Shown here piece after piece: positions 26,091 to 34,415 of a DNA stretch of 64,000 bases (the stretch's first letter is position 1; each line of letters starts with the position of its first letter). A program made the position numbers and the translations under genes. This DNA comes from Pedobacter frigiditerrae (GTDB taxonomy: Bacteria; Bacteroidota; Bacteroidia; Sphingobacteriales; Sphingobacteriaceae): positions 87,718 through 151,717 of the forward strand of contig NZ_SJSK01000007.1 in assembly GCF_004331645.1 (NCBI RefSeq). Reading direction: 5' to 3'. Below the pieces are notes generated by a model. It made no database searches and was not told the DNA's origin. It saw nothing but the letters and a program-made list of their open reading frames with translations.

Positions 26091-26867
26091 ATGAAAAAAA
26101 ATCTCTTAATGCTGTTTTGCGTATTACTGTCACATCACTTCTGTGTGGCACAAATAAATGTTTTTCCGGATACGGGTAAAGTTGGTATAGGGACAGCTAC
26201 TCCAAGAGGTCGACTTGAGGTAAATGATTGGATTCCGTCGTTAGTTATAAGTGGAAGAAAGCACTCGGAGGCAATGGTAGATAATGAGGTTATCGGAAAG
26301 ATCGATTTTTATAAACACTATGGATTGGCTTATGCAGCAGCTATCAAATTGGTGCACGCCGGAGGTACATCCCAGTATGCTCAAGCACACTTGACCTTCT
26401 ATACATCTAGTGACCAAAATCCATATACCTCCATTCCACTAGAAAGAATGAGAATTACCTCAACTGGCGAAGTTGCGATAGGTTCAATTGATCCTAAAGG
26501 ATATAAGCTTGCGGTAAATGGAAATATAAGAGCAAAGGAAATCAGGGTAGAACCCAACCCAGCCACTTGGCCAGACTATGTTTTTGAGGCCGATTACAGG
26601 GTTGGAACCTTGGAAGAATTGGAACGTTATGTAAAGATCAATAAACACTTGCCAGAAATGCCAACGGCCAAAGAAGTAGGAACTAATGGTGTAGAGTTGG
26701 GAGAGATGAACAGATTGCTATTGAAAAAGGTAGAGGAGTTAACTTTATTGCTCATTCAAAAAGACAAGGAGCTTAGTGTAGAAAAAGAAACGAACAAGAA
26801 TCAAACTCAAATGATTAATGCACTTGATGTAAGAGTTAATAACATTTATAAAAAGTTAAACAACTAG
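26091..26867 (+). CDS. Fibre-like protein, array gene 6 (short)
   Basis: A 258-residue secreted protein (signal peptide residues 1-20, ending CVAQ). It has one variable module (residues about 40-120: RLEVNDWIPSLVISGRKHSE, AAIKLVHAGGTSQYAQAHL, ending with PLERMRITSTGEVAIGS). The common C-terminal module starts at about 125 (YKLAVNGNIRAKEIRVEPNP) and ends in a coiled coil (LIQKDKELSVEKETNKNQ). The GNVGIGT unit before the module is weakened to GEVAIGS. Gene 7 follows after 6 bases. This is one of the simplest versions: one head module plus stalk. Confidence 0.85.
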   Translation: MKKNLLMLFCVLLSHHFCVAQINVFPDTGKVGIGTATPRGRLEVNDWIPSLVISGRKHSEAMVDNEVIGKIDFYKHYGLAYAAAIKLVHAGGTSQYAQAHLTFYTSSDQNPYTSIPLERMRITSTGEVAIGSIDPKGYKLAVNGNIRAKEIRVEPNPATWPDYVFEADYRVGTLEELERYVKINKHLPEMPTAKEVGTNGVELGEMNRLLLKKVEELTLLLIQKDKELSVEKETNKNQTQMINALDVRVNNIYKKLNN

Positions 26868-26873
26868 TCTAAT

Positions 26874-27830
26874 ATGAAATACTTTTTCATTGCAATCACT
26901 TTGTTTTTTGCAAATGCTCTATATGCACAAAACTATCCAAATCTTTTAAATTATAATTTAAATAGTACACATACGCACGGAATAAAGATCAAGACAAACC
27001 TACCCTTTACCCCTGGTAGCCAAATGCCAACCATAAAGATTGAAGGCTATAATTTTGGTACTGGTGATGTCATTTCCTTGAACATTGTCTATTACATTTA
27101 TTCTGGCGGTACAGATTATAATAACCCTTCAAATTATTATTTATACGATTCTAAGGTTTCCTCTTTGGGAAGTTATACGCCTAAGGTGCTTATCTCTAAC
27201 GAAAATGGCAAGGTGGTTATTTATTTAGATGATAAAGTTTATCACCAGCGGTTTACGGTGAGTGCTTTTGCACAAGGTATGCAAGAGGTTCCTGCTTGGT
27301 TTCAGGGTTGGACAGTTGTTGATGAACCATTGACAGGCACTCAAACTACTGAACTCGCTTATAAGAACAGGTTTAAGGGAGACGTGTATATGCCAGAAAG
27401 TGGAATCTGGAATACACTAGGTAATGTAGGTATTGGTACAACCAACCCCACAGAGAAGCTTTCAGTTAACGGTAAAATCAGAGCCAAGGAAATCAAGATA
27501 GAACCCAACCCAGCCACTTGGCCAGACTATGTTTTTGAGGCCGATTATAAGGTTGGAACCTTGGAAGAATTGGAACGTTATATCACGACCCACAAACATT
27601 TACCGGAAATACCTTCGGCTAAAGAGGTTGAATCCAATGGTTTAGAGCTGGGAGAAATGAATAGGTTGTTGTTAAAGAAAGTAGAGGAACTCACTTTATA
27701 CCTTATTCAAAAAGATAAGGAATTAGTAGAGACTAGAAAAGCAGTGGACAAAACAAGGGCAGATTTAAGTGAGAAATTAGCCTTACAAGAAGCAAGACTT
27801 CTTAAAATAGAAAACCTTATTAAGAAATAA
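26874..27830 (+). CDS. Fibre-like protein, array gene 7
   Basis: A 318-residue secreted protein (signal peptide residues 1-18, ending LYAQ). Its single large head domain (about 20-170: LNYNLNSTHTHGIKIKTNLP, YIYSGGTDYNNPSNYYLYD, VPAWFQGWTVVDEPLTG) has no counterpart elsewhere in the array, though the layout recalls the orphan gene at 13773. A single GNVGIGT unit leads into the common module at about 182 (TTNPTEKLSVNGKIRAKEIK). The tail is a long coiled coil (KAVDKTRADLSEKLALQEAR). It lies 6 bases after gene 6 and 26 bases before gene 8. Confidence 0.85.
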   Translation: MKYFFIAITLFFANALYAQNYPNLLNYNLNSTHTHGIKIKTNLPFTPGSQMPTIKIEGYNFGTGDVISLNIVYYIYSGGTDYNNPSNYYLYDSKVSSLGSYTPKVLISNENGKVVIYLDDKVYHQRFTVSAFAQGMQEVPAWFQGWTVVDEPLTGTQTTELAYKNRFKGDVYMPESGIWNTLGNVGIGTTNPTEKLSVNGKIRAKEIKIEPNPATWPDYVFEADYKVGTLEELERYITTHKHLPEIPSAKEVESNGLELGEMNRLLLKKVEELTLYLIQKDKELVETRKAVDKTRADLSEKLALQEARLLKIENLIKK

Positions 27831-27856
27831 ATAATACGCTTAAAAAAACTATTGCC

Positions 27857-28639
27857 ATGAAATTATATTTTTCTCTATTAGTAGGCATATTGATAAATAC
27901 TACTGTTGTTGCACAACAGGCTGAACTCAATTTTACACATCAAAATATTAATTTTTCTGCAGCTCCACGTACTACCATAAATCCCATGTCCATAAAGCTA
28001 TGGGATAATTATGGGAATGGAGGAGGTCCAACTACCTACGGAACAGTGCTTGAAATATATGGCTTATCTTCTCACCAAACCAGTCAATTGTACTTTGGTG
28101 GTTGGGATGATTCGAAAATTAGGTATAGGGAGGCATTTTATGCAGATAATGTATGGAACAGCTGGATTACATTACTTGATTCAAAAAACAACGTTGAATC
28201 TGCTGGTCGATTGATGGTAAGTGGATCAGGCAACCACTTTATTAATGGCGGTAATGTTGGGATAGGTACAGCAACACCGACTGAAAAACTTTCGGTTAAT
28301 GGAAAAATAAGGGCAAAGGAAATAAAGGTTGAGCCGAACCCAGCCACTTGGCCAGACTATGTTTTTGAGGATGATTATAAGGTTGGAACGTTGGAAGAAT
28401 TGGAACTTTATGTCAAGACGAATAAACATTTGCCTGAAATGCCTACGGCTAAAGAAGTAGCCATGAATGGTGTGGAGTTGGGAGAGCTGAATAGGTTGTT
28501 GTTAAAAAAGGTAGAAGAGTTGACACTTTATCTCATTAAAAATAATGAAACGGTAACTAAACAAAGTATACAGCTTAAAATTCAAGAAGAAAGAATTAAC
28601 AAATTAGAGGAGGCTTTAAGATCAAATAATAAAAAATAA
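27857..28639 (+). CDS. Fibre-like protein, array gene 8
   Basis: A 260-residue secreted protein (signal peptide residues 1-19, ending VVAQ). The head (about 20-125) contains LEIYGLSSHQTSQLYFGGWD, then IRYREAFYADNVWNSWITLL, a Trp-rich pattern like the pyocin-knob domain of tail fibres. GGNVGIGT introduces the common module at about 132 (TATPTEKLSVNGKIRAKEIK), with one change, LGELNRLLLKK in place of LGEMNRLLLKK. The tail is a coiled coil. Its stop codon overlaps the ATG of gene 9 by one base (28639), the tightest coupling in the array. Confidence 0.85.
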   Translation: MKLYFSLLVGILINTTVVAQQAELNFTHQNINFSAAPRTTINPMSIKLWDNYGNGGGPTTYGTVLEIYGLSSHQTSQLYFGGWDDSKIRYREAFYADNVWNSWITLLDSKNNVESAGRLMVSGSGNHFINGGNVGIGTATPTEKLSVNGKIRAKEIKVEPNPATWPDYVFEDDYKVGTLEELELYVKTNKHLPEMPTAKEVAMNGVELGELNRLLLKKVEELTLYLIKNNETVTKQSIQLKIQEERINKLEEALRSNNKK

Positions 28640-30252
28640 TGATGAAAAAATTATATGTATTCATGCTCGTCATGGCAGGGTTTTACCAAAGCTCTTTAGC
28701 CCAAAACTTATTGGACATGCAAAATTGGAAAATAGGTTCAGGTGCAACTGGTGCATTTGCCTTAAACGGAACAACTGCAGAAAACCAACGCATTTGGGGT
28801 ATTGGGCCATATGGAGAAAGGGCTGTTCTGTGGAGAGCTAAGCCAGATGGAGATGGCACTGCAGACGGTGGGTTTAATCATGATTACTTTGCAATTGACC
28901 ACACCAGTACCTATAGGTTCATGATATGGTTAAAGAAAACCAATTCAAGTAATGGTGTAAGTTATCTGGGTACTAACAATGTTAATAACCTAGATGGTAC
29001 GGCAAATGTAAATCCTTATTTTTGGAATGGTGATTTGCCCGAATTAAATAAATGGTATTTAGTTGTTGGTTATGTGCATGGTAGCGGAGATAATTCTACT
29101 ACTAGCTATGGCGGCATATATGATAGTGTTTCTGGAAAAAAGGTAGCTGGTATTGTTGATTTTAAGTTTGATGCGAGCACTACCCATGCAAACCTAAGGT
29201 CATATCTTTATTATGATCCAGATGTAAACGACGAACAATATTTTTACGCACCAAAAGTAGAGAGGGTAAATGGAAATGAACAACCTATTTCTAGCATATT
29301 GAATGGAGAAAAGATTCAAACTGAAATAAGGAATGATGCTGGCCTAAAAGGCGATGCAGGTGCTAAATCAGGGTTTTTTGAAACCCCTAGTCCGGTAAAT
29401 TATCCAAGTGCTGCAACTTCGTGGTGGCATTTATTGGATGTTAGGCATTCTAATACCACTAATAACTATGCCATGCAATTTTCGGGTAGCTTTTTTGACC
29501 AACAGTTGTATTTCCGCAAAACAAATGAGAATGCTGCGCAATCTTGGTCGAGGGTGCTATTAGAAACTAATGGAAATGTTGGGATAGGCACCGTTATTCC
29601 AAGGGCTTCTTTGGATGTGTCTTCTATACTTAATGGACAGAAATTAGGGACTGTTTTTGGAAGGCTTAATGAAGGTGACAATGAAGGTGATGGTACGTTT
29701 TTAGGGGTTAGAGGCTATAATACTACAAATGATTACAATGGGAAAAGTTTTGCTATTGAGCATAATTTTTATGGTCAAACAAACAGTTCAATAAATTTTT
29801 TTAGGGGTGGGTCAAGAACAGGTGGTTTTATAACTTTTTCAACTTTTAATAATGAAGAAAGAATGAGGATTTCTCCGAACGGAGACGTGGGCATCGGTAC
29901 GACAGCCCCAACAGAAAAACTTTCCGTAAATGGTAAAATTCGTGCAAGGGAAATAAAGGTTGAACCCAACCCTGCCACTTGGCCAGATTATGTTTTTGAG
30001 ACCGACTATAAAGTTGAAAACTTGGAAGAACTGGAACGTTATATCAAAACCAATAAACACCTGCCAGAAATGCCTACGGCAAAGGAAGTTGGGGCCAATG
30101 GCATAGAGTTGGGAGAAATGAATAGGTTGTTGTTAAAGAAAGTAGAAGAGTTAACACTCTTATTAATAGATCAGGGTAAAAAGAATGAGAAACAAGATGA
30201 AATGATTAATAAATTGGTAAAGGAATTAAATGACGTAAAAAAAATCAAATAA
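28639..30252 (+). CDS. Fibre-like protein, array gene 9 (longest)
   Basis: A 537-residue secreted protein (signal peptide residues 1-22, ending SLAQ). The first 200 residues form a unique domain with a lectin-like or jelly-roll pattern (AVLWRAKPDGDGTADGGF, YRFMIWLKKTNSSNG, LNKWYLVVGYVHGSG). Next come the knob-like module shared with gene 3 (RNDAGLKGDAGAKSGFF, SWWHLLDVRHSNTTNNYAMQ) and the module shared with gene 2 (VFGRLNEGDNEGDGTFLGV, GKSFAIEHNFYGQTNSSIN). The common C-terminal module starts at about 414. It closes the array; no clear terminator is seen after it. The gene is the clearest mosaic of the set. Confidence 0.85.
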   Translation: MMKKLYVFMLVMAGFYQSSLAQNLLDMQNWKIGSGATGAFALNGTTAENQRIWGIGPYGERAVLWRAKPDGDGTADGGFNHDYFAIDHTSTYRFMIWLKKTNSSNGVSYLGTNNVNNLDGTANVNPYFWNGDLPELNKWYLVVGYVHGSGDNSTTSYGGIYDSVSGKKVAGIVDFKFDASTTHANLRSYLYYDPDVNDEQYFYAPKVERVNGNEQPISSILNGEKIQTEIRNDAGLKGDAGAKSGFFETPSPVNYPSAATSWWHLLDVRHSNTTNNYAMQFSGSFFDQQLYFRKTNENAAQSWSRVLLETNGNVGIGTVIPRASLDVSSILNGQKLGTVFGRLNEGDNEGDGTFLGVRGYNTTNDYNGKSFAIEHNFYGQTNSSINFFRGGSRTGGFITFSTFNNEERMRISPNGDVGIGTTAPTEKLSVNGKIRAREIKVEPNPATWPDYVFETDYKVENLEELERYIKTNKHLPEMPTAKEVGANGIELGEMNRLLLKKVEELTLLLIDQGKKNEKQDEMINKLVKELNDVKKIK

Positions 30253-31134
30253 AAGTATTTAAGCTAAGCTCAAAAAAACCGGAACGATAATATAGGTTAG
30301 GAGGTAGAGGTTAGCGTTTAGAGGTTAGCATCCTGTACTATCAATCTCATTGCTGATTGTCATCCGATGACTATGGCACACCCTGAAAATCTCATCTGAC
30401 GACTAAGGAGAGGTTAGAATGAAGGTTTAAGGGGGTTAGCGTTTAGGGTTTAGAGCCGACACAAGGCTTTCTTATGCACTCTTCTATATCGCTATAGTCT
30501 ACTTCCTATTCCTATCCTTCTCCCCTTAGTTGTACCATAGTCTCTTAGAATAGGGTAGTAAGCAAGTATCATTGCCTAGCAATAGGATAGGGACTAAAGG
30601 AAGGGTAGATTTAAGTTAGACTTGAGTTAGGCTTGTTAATAGGAAAATTAAGGAGAATGAGACGTTTTGATCAACGCATTGCTGGTGTGCCAACTGCTAA
30701 ACCAATATACGCAATTTTGTTGGATTTTTAATTAGGGTTTGTTGATTTTCTGAAGGGAAGCAATGTTTAATTGTTTAAACATATTTTTTATTCACAATTT
30801 ATTAAGCCATCCCTTTCAAATGCTTAAAAAAGCCACATTAAGAATTTATCCCCTACATTATACAGAAATACCCCTCTTTTAAAAGCAAAAAATATGCTTT
30901 CTTTATATTACCAAAATATAAACTGAACAGCATGAGGTATAAATTTACCACAGACGACCCCTAGCATTAGCGCTATTTCATAGCTACGCTTTATCGATTG
31001 TTTTCTAACAAGATGGCTAAGGGGATAAACATTATAGACCACACCTTACATAGGTATAATGTTTCAAAATTCAATTAAGCCTAGTAAAACAATCCAGAAA
31101 ATTAATTATTAACCAAATAATTTATCTTTTAACT
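30253..31134. other. Long intergenic region, no gene recognised
   Basis: This 882-base stretch contains degenerate GTTAGCGTTTAGAGGTTAG-type repeats (30295-30330 and 30430-30460) related to those near 14800 and 16480. Its second half is AT-rich and should carry the promoter of the SusC gene, but no consensus -33/-7 pair was found. No RNA gene, transposon end or conserved frame is visible. Confidence 0.4.
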
Positions 31135-34100
31135 ATGCTCAACTATTACTTAATTTTTAAAAAACGGAAGGCAAAAGCTATACCTAGCTGCCTTGTTTTA
31201 TTCTTTGCACTAATACTTGCAACATCGGTTACTGCTTTTGGACAGACCAAAACCATAACTGGGGTAATTACAGATGCAAAAACCGGAGAACCACTTGTAG
31301 GCGCTGCAGTAAAAGTAACCACTTCACAAGTGAGTACAAGTGCAGATGGAAACGGAAAGTTCACGCTTGTTGTTCCAACCAATGCCAGTGTTGTGATCAC
31401 TTATATAGGTTATGATGCACAAACCATTGCCGTTGGAAACCAAACTCAATTAACCATTAAATTAGAACCTAATGCTACAGCACTTTCTCAAGTAGAGATA
31501 GTGGGGGTAGGTTATGGTACCATGCGTAAAAAAGATCTTACAGGGGCCATTACACAAATACGCCCAGATAAGATAGCAGACCAAAATCCAAACACCGTAC
31601 AAGATATCCTTCGTGGTACGGCTGGGGTAAGTGTTGGTTTAGATGCTTCTGCAAAAGGCGGAGGTTCTATTCAAATTCGTGGTATTCGTTCTGTGTATAG
31701 TGCAGGCGGCCATAACGATCCATTACTTATTTTAGATGGTACCATATTTTACGGAGAATTGTCTGAGATTAATCCTGATGATATTGAACAGATGGATATC
31801 TTAAAAGATGCTTCAGCTTCGGCAGTTTATGGTGCTAAATCTGCAAATGGTGTAATTATCATTACCACCAAAAAGGGAAAAATTGGTAAACCTAAAATTA
31901 ACTTTACCTCAAATGCTGGTTTTGTGACCAGTGCTGCAGATCGTGAAGTATTTGATGGGGCAGGTTATATCAAATATCGTGAAGATTGGTATACTGCGCC
32001 AACTTATGGTGTAAATACAACAACGGGTAAATATGAAGCATATCAGTCTACCTTTAAAACACAACCAGGTTATTACGCTTCAGCTGCAGATGCGGTTTCA
32101 AAATACGGTGCTACAGTTGCGCAATGGAGGGCATACACTACAAACACTACTGGTTCTTCAGATAATGAGATTTTTGGAAAACGTCTCTTATTGCAAAGTA
32201 CGGTATTGAATAATTTCCTTGCTGGCCAAACATTCAATTGGTATGATCACTCTTTCCAAACTGGTACCAACCAAGATTATAACATTAGTGCTTCTGGTGC
32301 AACAGACAAGATGAATTACTATTTTTCTATGGGTTATCTATCTAATAAAGGTGTTGCCGTAGGGAATGAGTACAGTGCAATTCGTGGTAACTTAAAATTA
32401 GATGCCAATATCACCAAATGGTTGCAGGTAGGTGCAAATGTTAATTTCCAAGATAGAACTGATGGCGATTTGGCTGTAGATTGGAGCAGACAGATATTGA
32501 ATAACTCTCCTTTTGCCAATTATAAAGATGCAAACGGAAATCTAGTAGTACACCCAATGGGCGATAACATGGTGAATAACTATGGCTATAACTATGATTT
32601 TAACCGTTTGTACCTTGACTTGGATAAGGGGTATACTGTGTTAAATACCATTTTAAATGCCAAAGTGAAATTGCCATTTGGTATTAATTATTCATTTAAT
32701 GCATCTCCTCGTTACCAATATTTCCATGATCGTTATTGGGAATCTGCTAGCCATCCAGATTGGAAAGGCACAAACGGATTGGTAAATCGCGAACAAGCCA
32801 AACGCTTTGATTGGTCTATTAACAATACGTTGAACTGGGAGCGTACATTTGCAGAAAAACATCGTGTTGCCATTACCTTAGTACAGGAAGCAGAAAAAAG
32901 ACAATACTGGCAAGATAGAATTGAAGCCCGTAACATATTACCAAGTGATGCCTTAGGTTTCCACGAAACGCTTTTTGGTGATAAACAATTGAGTAGGTTC
33001 GACTCTAATGATACCAAAGAAACAGCTGATGGTTTATTGGGTCGTTTGTTCTATTCTTATAATGATCGTTACATGTTAACTACTTCAGTACGTAGAGATG
33101 GTTATTCGGCATTTGGTGCATCAAACCCAAGGGCAACATTCTTCTCTGCTGCAGTTGCATGGACATTTACAAACGAAAGTTTCTTTAAATGGAAAGCCAT
33201 GAGTACTGGTAAATTAAGGATGTCATGGGGGCAGAATGGAAACAGGCAATTGGGAGATCCGTATTTAGCATTAGCTAACCTTGGTTTAGGTGCTGGCGCT
33301 ACTGCTGGTTACATTGATAATAGTGGTAACTTGATACAATACAGGTATTTATTAATGGATCGTTTAGCCAACCCTGCACTTACCTGGGAAAAAACAGAGG
33401 CTTTTAATGCTGGATTAGATTTTGGTTTCTTAGATAATCGCATCAGTGGTTCAATAGATTATTACATTACACCCACTATTGATATGATCATGACTAGGTC
33501 ATTACCAGATTTTACTGGTTTCCCTTCTATCAATACCAACCTAGGAAAAGTAGAAAACAGAGGTTTTGAGCTTTCTATCAATTCGCAAAACATTAAACAC
33601 AAGGACTTCTCTTGGAGTACTACTTTCCAGATTTCTAAATACAAAAACACCATTAAACACTTGTATTATGTATATGATAATATCATTGATGCCAATGGAA
33701 ATGTAACGTCAACAAAAGAAAGAGATGATATTGGAAACGGATGGTTCATCGGACAGCCAATTGGAGCCATTTGGAATTACCGTGTAACAGGTATTTGGCA
33801 AGCTAATGAAGTTACTGAGGCTGCTAAATATGGCCAACGCCCAGGAGACCCTAAGGTGGCAAACAATTATACTGCAGATGATAATAATGGTGTGCCAGTT
33901 TATAATGACAAGGATAAGGAGTTTTTAGGTCAGACTAATCCACCAATCATGTGGTCGTTGCGTAATGATTTTAACTACAAAAACTTTAATTTCTCTTTTA
34001 ACATGTATTCATACATGGGGCATAAAAGTTTAAATGGAGCTTATTTAAATCAGGATAACGGAACTTCATTAGTAACCAATTTAGCCAATACTTGGGAGAA

Positions 34101-34404
34101 AAACTATTGGACACTTGAGAACCCAACCAATGATTTTGCTCGTCTTGATGCAAGGGGGCCAGCGGGTGTATCTGCTCCAGGTATGCTTTACGACCGATCA
34201 TTTATCCGTTTAGAGAATGTAACTTTAGGTTATACCTTGCCAAATAAACTAACTAGCAAATTGGGCATAGAAAAATTAAAAGTTTATAGCTCGGTACGTA
34301 ATGTTGCAGTTTGGACTAAGGATAAAAACTGGGAATATTGGGATGTAGAAACAGGCGCTTTAGCACCTAGGATATACACTTTTGGATTAAACGTAAATTT
34401 TTAA
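31135..34404 (+). CDS. SusC/RagA family TonB-dependent outer-membrane transporter (pair 1)
   Basis: A 1089-residue protein with a signal peptide (cleavage near ATSVTAFGQ, residue about 36). A carboxypeptidase-regulatory-like domain follows (about 38-122, ITGVITDAKTGEPLVGAAV). The TonB plug is at about 125-245, with YGTMRKKDLTGAITQI and the SusC signature DILKDASASAVYGAKSANGV. A 22-strand barrel fills the rest and ends in a Phe (GLNVNF), the usual outer-membrane sorting residue. It works with the SusD partner 11 bases downstream to take up an oligosaccharide or other large substrate with energy from TonB. No hydrolase, sensor or sigma/anti-sigma gene accompanies the pair, so the substrate is unknown. 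Confidence 0.95.
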   Translation: MLNYYLIFKKRKAKAIPSCLVLFFALILATSVTAFGQTKTITGVITDAKTGEPLVGAAVKVTTSQVSTSADGNGKFTLVVPTNASVVITYIGYDAQTIAVGNQTQLTIKLEPNATALSQVEIVGVGYGTMRKKDLTGAITQIRPDKIADQNPNTVQDILRGTAGVSVGLDASAKGGGSIQIRGIRSVYSAGGHNDPLLILDGTIFYGELSEINPDDIEQMDILKDASASAVYGAKSANGVIIITTKKGKIGKPKINFTSNAGFVTSAADREVFDGAGYIKYREDWYTAPTYGVNTTTGKYEAYQSTFKTQPGYYASAADAVSKYGATVAQWRAYTTNTTGSSDNEIFGKRLLLQSTVLNNFLAGQTFNWYDHSFQTGTNQDYNISASGATDKMNYYFSMGYLSNKGVAVGNEYSAIRGNLKLDANITKWLQVGANVNFQDRTDGDLAVDWSRQILNNSPFANYKDANGNLVVHPMGDNMVNNYGYNYDFNRLYLDLDKGYTVLNTILNAKVKLPFGINYSFNASPRYQYFHDRYWESASHPDWKGTNGLVNREQAKRFDWSINNTLNWERTFAEKHRVAITLVQEAEKRQYWQDRIEARNILPSDALGFHETLFGDKQLSRFDSNDTKETADGLLGRLFYSYNDRYMLTTSVRRDGYSAFGASNPRATFFSAAVAWTFTNESFFKWKAMSTGKLRMSWGQNGNRQLGDPYLALANLGLGAGATAGYIDNSGNLIQYRYLLMDRLANPALTWEKTEAFNAGLDFGFLDNRISGSIDYYITPTIDMIMTRSLPDFTGFPSINTNLGKVENRGFELSINSQNIKHKDFSWSTTFQISKYKNTIKHLYYVYDNIIDANGNVTSTKERDDIGNGWFIGQPIGAIWNYRVTGIWQANEVTEAAKYGQRPGDPKVANNYTADDNNGVPVYNDKDKEFLGQTNPPIMWSLRNDFNYKNFNFSFNMYSYMGHKSLNGAYLNQDNGTSLVTNLANTWEKNYWTLENPTNDFARLDARGPAGVSAPGMLYDRSFIRLENVTLGYTLPNKLTSKLGIEKLKVYSSVRNVAVWTKDKNWEYWDVETGALAPRIYTFGLNVNF

Positions 34405-34415
34405 GCAATAGAGCG

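Noticed and set aside
19399..30252. Array considered as a prophage or tailocin tail locus
   Set aside because: Every gene has its own signal peptide, and no tail tube, sheath, baseplate, lysis or integrase gene is present.
13773..30252. C-terminal module considered as an S74-type self-cleaving chaperone
   Set aside because: The Ser/Lys catalytic pattern of endosialidase chaperones was not recognised; only the general fibre-stalk layout and coiled-coil tail agree.
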